A stretch of 64,000 bases of DNA from Fagopyrum homotropicum (lineage: Eukaryota; Streptophyta; Magnoliopsida; Caryophyllales; Polygonaceae), in the NCBI GenBank assembly GCA_033239125.1, contig BSWB01000004.1:122211235-122275234 (forward strand), in the 5' to 3' direction. The position numbers and the translations under genes were made by a program. The notes under the pieces are model-generated. The model ran no database searches, had not been told where the DNA came from, and saw only the letters and a program-made list of their open reading frames with translations. Positions 57,680 through 64,000 of this stretch are shown one piece after another; the first letter of the stretch is position 1, and each line of letters opens with the position of its first letter.

Positions 57680-58760
57680 CTAATCATAAAATTCCTCAAA
57701 AAAGGTTCCGGTTCCTAATTTCACCGGTAAGTGGTAAGATCTTCTACGTACAAGCTTGTACGGTTTGATTCTCACCGGAATCCTCCTAGCTTTCCTATGC
57801 TTTAATGAGACATAATTCAGCCTTGCGTCCCATCCTTTCCTAGACCGAGAAATCAGTTTCTCGAGAATCCTCCTAACTTCCCCATCTCCAGCTTGGGGAT
57901 GATGTTTGGCCTTCGTCATTTGAATGACCCCATACGTTGCGATAGCAAGCCCCTCCCCGGCCGGAGGGCCTGCGCTTCTCAAATTTACTCCTTGTAGTCC
58001 AAGGAGCATCTTCTTCCAGCAATTTCAAGGAAGGCTTCATCTTCACCTTAGGAGGTTCTTTTGGAAGAGACCTCCAATTCTCCGGTGCATTCCTGAAAAA
58101 ATTAGAAATTTTAATAGGAATTTCAAAAGAAGTAAGAGAATGTACCTTGTAAAGTTTTTCAAGGCTTGAGACAAGTTTCATGTTGGAATGATGATCCACA
58201 TATGAAATATCTCCCAACTCAGCTGGATCCTCTTCAACCTTGGCCACAGTTTCAGTAATTTGGCCAAGGTTCTCCACTTCTTCCTCTTCTTCAATGAGGA
58301 CTTCAAGAGGAGCTTCAGGTTCGATAGGAGGAATACTCAAAACTTGAAGTTCTTCGTCGCACTTCTCCTCCAATCGAGCAATTTCAGCAAGGATCAATTT
58401 TCTTTCACGGTCATCAAGATCCTTTATTGATTGTTGGATCTTCGATTCAAGTTGATATTCAAGAGGTTGTTCATATACCTCGCGAGCGGTATAGAGCTCC
58501 TCTCAAATTACAAGCTCCTCCTTAATGGCTTCCTCTCTTTCATTTTGATCAATGAAAAAAAATGAAAAATTATCCACTAAATATCTATACTGCTTCCATT
58601 TAGCTACCTCTTTCTTTCCCCATCTCTCTCTTTCCAAGGATTTGTTCCTAAGTCTATGTTGCTCCAAAGATTTGTTAAGTTCAGCTCTGAGGCTTCATAT
58701 TTCGTTTCTCGCCGTCTGATAGCTGCTTCCATCCATTGGAAAATCTGAAAACTCAAAAAC
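57680..58760 (-). pseudogene. E4 copy of the chimeric ORF, frameshifted
   Basis: This is homologous to the E3 ORF. Two overlapping minus-strand frames (58397-57873 and 58009-57680) carry the acidic middle part (EEEEEVENLGQITETV), the DAPWTTRSKF block and the integrase tail (RRILEKLISRSRKGWDARL to PVKLGTG). The frame changes between about 57873 and 58009. There a stretch of about 85 bases (57905-57980), GC-rich around 57950, replaces the sequence seen in E3. The N-terminal part can be followed to about 58750 with stops. It is not translatable as one protein. Confidence 0.7.
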
Positions 58761-58842
58761 TCATAACAAAAAATTAAAAGAATAAGCAAAAGCAAAAGCT
58801 CCCAAGCCCGATAACCGAAAACCGAAATTGGTCTAGACCAAA

Positions 58843-58860
58843 TCCCCGGCAACGGCGCCA
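58843..58860 (-). other. Primer binding site of E4, tRNA-Asp type
   Basis: The reverse complement is TGGCGCCGTTGCCGGGGA, six bases from the 5' LTR. Confidence 0.92.
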
Positions 58861-58866
58861 AAAACT

Positions 58867-60421
58867 TGTTCACCCTAAAACGTGCGTGCAAATAAGCTTT
58901 AAATTTATAAAAACTAGAATAAAAGCAAGCGAACCCGCAGTGTACGGATCGGCGTAGATTAGCAAGTATTTCAGAGTATCGAACTCAGGAAATTGGTGAA
59001 ACAAAACTAGTTTTAAGTAATCGAGCAAGTAAGAATATAGAAGCTTTGTAAATAATTAGGGAAAATAGCAACCCTAAAGATCCGGATATCAAATTGTGGC
59101 AATCGATTCAAGATATACTATATATATAAGGATAGAGTTGAGAATTGCAAAGGTATACTAAAGTAAGGTAGTGTACGGTGAAGTTCCAAAACCCTATATG
59201 TCTAAACTAAAGGCTCTCTCTATAAAGGTTGTTGAGGCTGCAGTATAGAAAGGATCTAAAGGTAAGAATTAATCTCAAATACCCATGCCCAAACCCAAGG
59301 AATCAAAGATAAGTCAAAACGGTTAAGGTTGTGACACTTGAAACCGAAATAGAGGATGTTGGGTCTCACTACTACCTAGAAAAGGCAAGTCAATGCTAGG
59401 TCAAAAGCAAATCTTTAACTTTGGATTAAAGCAAAAGCAAAGTTCGTAAACCACGGGAAATCACGGCTAGATCTTGAGAACCACGGCCGTGGAAACCAAG
59501 AACAGCCCGTGATTTAGGGCGTCGACGATATTTCTCATACTCTTAGGGTCCAATCAAATTACGATCGATCTATCATCATCTAAGCCACAACTATCAACCC
59601 TTCACCTTAGAATTGCTAAAGGGTTTTAGCCAACAATCATCATCATCATCAATTCAATAATCAAGTTTAAAGAGAAAATGGATGAAAACCTCAAAAACTC
59701 AAATATAATTGAAAACTCAATCTCAAATCAATAACAAGTGTTTGTGTATAATGAATACAGAAAAAGGGAATAGAAATCCTCACAACAATTTAGAGAAGCA
59801 ACGAGGAACGGGATGTCAATCCGTCTTCAAGTGAAACCCTAAAATCTTCCAACTCCGCAAATAGGAAAGTGCGTCTTTCCCAAATCTTCCTTCAAAATCC
59901 CAACGTCCTAGTCTTCAAGTTGGAGACTTCTGCTCCCTCTAAGTCTCCCCTTTTGGAGATTTTGGTTCCTCTTCAATATTGAAGGCTCTCGAATATTTGT
60001 AGAGATAAACCTAGGGTTTAAAAATAAAACCCTAAATATTTGGGCTGAAAAGAAGTCGAGCCCGCTGGTATCAAAAAATACTCTAGGCCGCGTCAGACGG
60101 TATCAGAAGATACTTTGGTGCGTCAGACGGTATCAGAAAATACTTTGGCGCGTCAGACGGTATCAGAAGATACTTTGGCGCGTTCTAGCTTCCTTTTATG
60201 CTCCTTTTTGTCCCTCTTCAAGGCTTGATCTTTAAATATGTCATTTCTACTCCATAATTTGCCAATTAACTACAAATGCAATAAAACTCTTTGTAGACCT
60301 CTATTCTTGCAAAGTAGGTGAATATAACCATAAATGTCATGAATGTATGTCTATGCATGCAAAATAAAGGGAAAATCTATATAAATACATGTCTAAAAAT
60401 AGGTCATAATTCATGTCATCA
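58867..60421 (-). repeat. 5' LTR of E4
   Basis: 1555 bp, TGTTCACC...CATGTCATCA on the plus strand. CCACGGCCGTGG at 59481-59492 and four 30-bp GGTATCAGAAAATACTTTGG units at 60066-60183. Confidence 0.9.
60066..60183 (-). repeat. 30-bp tandem repeat in the U3 of the E4 5' LTR
   Basis: Four units of GGTATCAGAAGATACTTTGG followed by CGCGTCAGAC. Related arrays lie at 43862-43980, 25972-26080 and 30450-30530. Each unit contains GTATCAGAAAATAC, whose ends are mutually complementary. Confidence 0.85.
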
Positions 60422-60426
60422 TGGAC
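60422..60426. repeat. Target site duplication of E4, right copy
   Basis: TGGAC, identical to 42680-42684. Confidence 0.9.
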
Positions 60427-61021
60427 CCTTTCCTTTTCCCAGTGCGAGTGTTTAGTAGCATGCAAGGCATGTGTATGAGATTAAGTTGATGATGTTTAGG
60501 ACATCGATATGTGCCAGTTATGGCTTTGAGGATTAGTAGGTTGTGAGGCTTCTAAATTGGTTATGATCCTTATGGATCCCTTGGATCTAAGTATGACCCA
60601 TTTGATGAATAGGGGATTTGATATATCTCTATGTCTTGTTATTAGGCAGTGTTGTTATCTTGATTGAGGTTGCTCGTGGTTGAGAGTATCAAAGGTTGAG
60701 GTAAGTCCGTGGTACTTACTTAGCTACCATCCTTATATTGGGTGTATGCATGAGTGGTGTGTGTTATATGCTTGATAGCATGTGATATCGATTATTACCG
60801 ACCTATGTTTTATCGATAGCCCCTTCTAGTGGTAGTGATAACCTTTCCCTTTTATCTTCTAAGGAGTCTGGGAGGTTCTCTGAGGTTAGGCCAAACCTGG
60901 TATACGGGATGGGCACTTCACCACTCCCTTAGGTACACGGGTTGTGCGCCGATACTACTCCAGGTGGCTATAGCACCTAGAGGCGAGGATGATACGTTCC
61001 TCGTGTCGCATAGTTTCATAT

Positions 61022-61102
<81 letters not shown>

Positions 61103-61735
61103 TACATACACGATTGAATGTATGACCTTATATAAAGATGATTAAAACGGGTAAATGTGTGACAACATGATTATGTGTTTACCTTTTATGACTTGTGCTT
61201 GTGCTTATGCATTATCTTATATATGAATGGTTAGCTAACGGTTTTATACCGTTTTATAGATGCCTTGCACGATAGGAGAGCTACAAAGTGATTAGGCAGG
61301 GTGACTAGCCGAGGACTTCCGTACATAGGTGTTGCATGCACTTTTGGGGAGGTTTTGTACATGGTGGATATGATGTCGTTGTTTTATACTCGGCTATGGT
61401 TTTGTGTACTCTTTTTCTATACTGTTACATTGTTTTATGTATTTGTTTTATATCTGTCGTTGCCTTATTGTAAGGTCTAGTGAACTTGTTGTTAGGCTAG
61501 TGTCAGGATTCACTGTGAGATCCTGGTCCAATGTGACAACAATGACACTTGTAATCTGCAATAAAAGGTTCATTAGATAAATAAACAAAACCCGAAAGGG
61601 GGCTGACGTTTTAAAAGGAATTTTGGTTTTAAAGTTGTGTATATAGAGTTTTGGGATAGAATGTACGGGAAGTCGTCACCTCATCCGTGGATCTCAGCAG
61701 TATAGATATGTATTATGGATTGTATGTGGATGTGT

Positions 61736-61766
<31 letters not shown>

Positions 61767-61810
61767 GGCATATATATAGACTTATAAGATTAGGTGTGCA
61801 TACCCTGCAG
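60427..61810 (+). repeat. LTR and leader region of E5
   Basis: No gene. It has the GGTTCTCTGAGG...GGGATGGGCACTTC stretch and the GACTTGCTGTTAGGCTAG-like block seen at 32870. It contains two (TA)n microsatellites. The LTR ends could not be fixed by eye. Confidence 0.5.
61019..61095. repeat. (TA)n microsatellite
   Basis: Long TA run with two AAATA interruptions, in the E5 LTR region; a shorter one is at 61737-61762. Confidence 0.9.
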
Positions 61811-62520
61811 ATGGCTCAAACTAGAGCGACATCTGTAGTAGGATGAGATAGGGGTATGCCCCCTCTTCCTCCAGTAGTGATAGGTCATGGACCAATTTCT
61901 ACTGTTGTTTCGCCTATATCAAAGGACGGACCTAAGGAGACTGACTACGTCTCGATGAGTGGACCCAAGTTTCGAGAATATATACGCTAAGTACAAGAGG
62001 ATGCAAGAGCCGGTAGACCTACACCGGGTTTACCAACATCGGAACGGACCGAATTAGTGAGTGATGAAGCAGACCTTGTTTGGCACCTGGACGTTCGAGT
62101 GATCCCTTGTCCACACGGACTTCTGGTGGGATAAGATCTTGTTACAACTGTGCGAAGTCTGGACATATGCGACCGGAGTGTAAGAGTTCTTTAGTGACGT
62201 GCTTTACCTGTGGTAAGATAGGAAATCGATCGATTTTCTGCCGACAAAACAAGATACCGCATCAACAAGTTCCTCCCATGCTAAGGTTATTAAGGGTGAA
62301 CGAAGAAGATCGAGTTACCCTTTAGCCGCACAGGTTGCGAAGACGGGACGACCGTGTTTCAACTGTGGTGATCTAGGCCATTTGCGCTTCGAGTGTACCT
62401 TGACACCGATAGCTTGCTTTACATGTGGCAAACTAGGCCATTTGGTCCCCTTTTGTCAGCGAGACAATGTTCCTTTTCAACAAGACTCCCCTCTTTCCGG
62501 TGCAGAAGGAGTATAGGCAA
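61811..62520 (+). pseudogene. E5 gag remnant
   Basis: The ATG at 61811 starts a frame with early stops. No Retrotrans_gag capsid domain is visible between it and the zinc knuckles that begin at about 62137 (CYNCAKSGHMRPEC), so the capsid region appears deleted. Four knuckles follow, the second with Asn in place of the zinc-binding His. Confidence 0.6.
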
Positions 62521-63247
62521 ATAAACTATGGCGATGATCTCAGTGATACCTAGGAAGCATAGGTTTGAGTTTAGAGTAATGATATGCAGTGGAGCCACTG
62601 CATTAGCTGTTACAGGTACCGTCCTTGTTAATAGTTTACCTAGTGGAGTTTTGTTTGATGTGGGTGCTATGCACTCTTTGCTTTTGGGTGGGATAAGATC
62701 TTGTTACAATTGTGCGAAGTCTGGACATATGCGACCGGAGTGTAAGAGTTCTTTAGTGACGTGCTTTACCTGTGGTAAGATAGGAAATCGATCGATTTTC
62801 TGCCGACAAAACAAGATACCGCATCAGCAAGTTCCTCCCATGCTAAGGTTATTAAGGGTGAACGAAGAAGATCGAGTTACCCTTTAGCCGCACAGGTTGC
62901 GAAGACGGGACGATCGTGTTTCAACTGTGGTGATCTAGGCCATTTGTGCTTTGAGTGTACCTTGGCACCGATAGCTTGCTTTACATGTGGCAAACTAGGC
63001 CATTTGGCCCCCTTTTGTCAGCGAGGCAGTGTTCCTTTTCAGCAAGACTCTCCACTTTCCGGTGCAGAAGGAGTAGAGGCAAATAAACGATGGCGATGAT
63101 CTCAGTGATACCTAGGAAGCATAGGTTTGAGTTTAGAGTAATGATATGCAGTGAAGCCACTGGCGTTAGCTGTTACAGGTACCGTCCTTGTTAATAGTTT
63201 ACCTAGTGGAGTTTTGTTTGATGTGGGTGTTATGCACTCTTTGCTTT
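62125..63247 (+). repeat. Tandem duplication of about 562 bp covering zinc knuckles and protease start
   Basis: 62125-62685 is repeated at 62687-63247 with few substitutions and about one indel. Each unit encodes four knuckle-like motifs and the protease active-site start (LFDVG). The second copy leads on into protease, so the first copy is the extra one. Confidence 0.88.
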
Positions 63248-63600
63248 CTGATGCATGGGTTAATAGATTGACCTTAGATACAGCAGAGAGTAGACCTTCC
63301 TTGATAGGGTTACTAGATGGGGGTCAGGTTAGAGGTACCCGAGAGGTACATGGTTGTCCTATACATTTAGGAAACCGTGAATTGGTTGTGGGCTTCTTTG
63401 TCATGCTATTGATGCATGAGAAAATCGTTCTTGATATGGATTGGATGGATTGACATCATGCAGTGGTAGATGTTGGTAGGAGGACCATGACGGTCTCTAC
63501 TTAGTTGGGTCAGATTGAGGTCTTCCGAGGTTGGGACATTGGGAAGACGGATATGGTTATCAATGCAGTACGAACAACGAGATTGATCGCACAGAGTTGC
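63151..63600 (+). pseudogene. E5 aspartic protease remnant
   Basis: The open frame 63151-63453 gives a typical Del-type protease: LFDVGVMHSLLS, SRPSLIGLLDGGQV, HLGNRELVVGFFVM, ending at the DMDWMD block. The catalytic D-T/S-G is DVG. A stop follows at 63451, and the sequence continues recognisably to about 63600 with further stops. Confidence 0.75.
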
Positions 63601-63660
63601 GAGGCCTTCTAGTGTTATGCCATGAAGGAGGGTGAGAGTCCAGCGTTAGAGGACATCCCA

Positions 63661-63942
63661 CTGGTTTGCGAGTTTCTGGATGTGTTTGTTGAGCCATCCA
63701 GTTTACCGCCTTAGAGGAGCGTAGACTTCGGTATCGAGTTGGAGCCTGGTACGAGATCGATCTCGAAGGCCCCATATCGTATGGCGCCTGTTGAGATGTT
63801 GGAGCTGAAGAAGCAACTCGAGGATTTGGCTGAGAAGGGCTTCATCCGCCCTAGCGTATCCCCGTGGGGAGCACCTGTCCTCTTCGTGCGGAAGAAGAAC
63901 GGATCGTTGATATTGTGCATCGACTACGATGTTCGGCTCTAA
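63661..63942 (+). pseudogene. E5 reverse transcriptase, N-terminal fragment
   Basis: The SISKAPYRMAP, ELKKQLEDL and FIRPSVSPWGAPVLFVRKK blocks identify the start of chromovirus RT, up to the CIDY motif at about 63917. A TAA follows at 63940, after which similarity fades before the window ends. Confidence 0.8.
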
Positions 63943-64000
63943 ATAGCCTACTCTCCGTCCCAGGGTATATCCGTAGGATCTAACTATCTATTATCAACTT

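Larger units (their letters stand above)
42685..60421 (-). mobile_element. E4: non-autonomous Athila derivative carrying a CACTA element and a Helitron
   Basis: Two LTRs, tRNA-Asp primer site, the same chimeric ORF as E3, the AGGCAA hairpin and both hairpin-polypurine modules, flanked by exact TGGAC. Without the CACTA insertion (44958-56012) and the Helitron (56299-56932) it is about 6 kb, the size of E3. E3 and E4 share structure but differ throughout, so they are separate insertions of one non-autonomous family. Confidence 0.92.
60422..64000 (+). mobile_element. E5: decayed Del/Tekay-like Ty3 element, 5' part
   Basis: A plus-strand element with an LTR/leader region to about 61810, a gag remnant without a visible capsid domain, duplicated zinc-knuckle blocks, a protease remnant and the start of reverse transcriptase, running off the window. 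Its LTR shares blocks with 32641-32951. E4 inserted in or beside its LTR. Confidence 0.7.

Overview
The window is plant nuclear DNA, almost certainly from a eudicot with a large, repeat-rich genome. The evidence is Athila-type Ty3 LTR retrotransposons with tRNA-Asp primer sites, a CACTA (En/Spm) transposon, Helitrons, GT-AG introns, and one host gene whose product closely resembles the plant phosphate exporter PHO1;H1. I cannot name the species. No rRNA, tRNA or CRISPR feature was seen.

Layout. 1-21541 is a stack of plus-strand Athila-like elements. Element E1 (593-13816, TSD ACCAC, LTRs differing at 10 of 1764 positions) sits in the 3' LTR of element A (1-592 plus 13822-14935). A lies beside a truncated minus-strand Athila LTR, D (14936-15992). 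D interrupts the integrase gene of element B (15993-21541). B in turn abuts a decayed minus-strand Del/Tekay-like Ty3 element, F (21542-22724, 24409-24813, 30784-32640). F is also interrupted by a solo LTR of the A/B family (C, 22725-24408) and by E3 (24814-30783), a non-autonomous minus-strand Athila derivative. 32641-36595 is AT-rich intergenic sequence with an inverted LTR scrap, small direct repeats and a long foldback element split by a Helitron. The only host gene, the PHO1;H1-like gene (37292-41090, 13 exons, 729 codons), looks intact. A copia 3' end (41476-41905) and an LTR-like stretch follow it.

42685-60421 is E4, a second non-autonomous Athila derivative (TSD TGGAC). It carries a complete 11-kb CACTA element (44958-56012, TSD CTC) and a Helitron (56299-56932). 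The CACTA transposase gene is broken, but its second gene (a Transposase_24-like region plus a Ulp1-like region) reads through 12 exons without a lesion. 60422-64000 is a decayed plus-strand Del-like element, E5, with a tandemly duplicated zinc-knuckle block.

Main new signal. The Athila-like families share a small module that no standard annotation names: a hairpin with a GGG(AC) loop, 4-7 nt, then the polypurine tract AAGTATGGGG. It occurs just before the 3' LTR and again just after the last ORF. The stems differ completely between copies yet stay paired, so the structure rather than the sequence is conserved. A second hairpin with loop AGGCAA lies just after pol. The perfect palindrome CCACGGCCGTGG recurs eight times across three Athila elements, and a related LTR segment is also found inside the pol coding region of E1.
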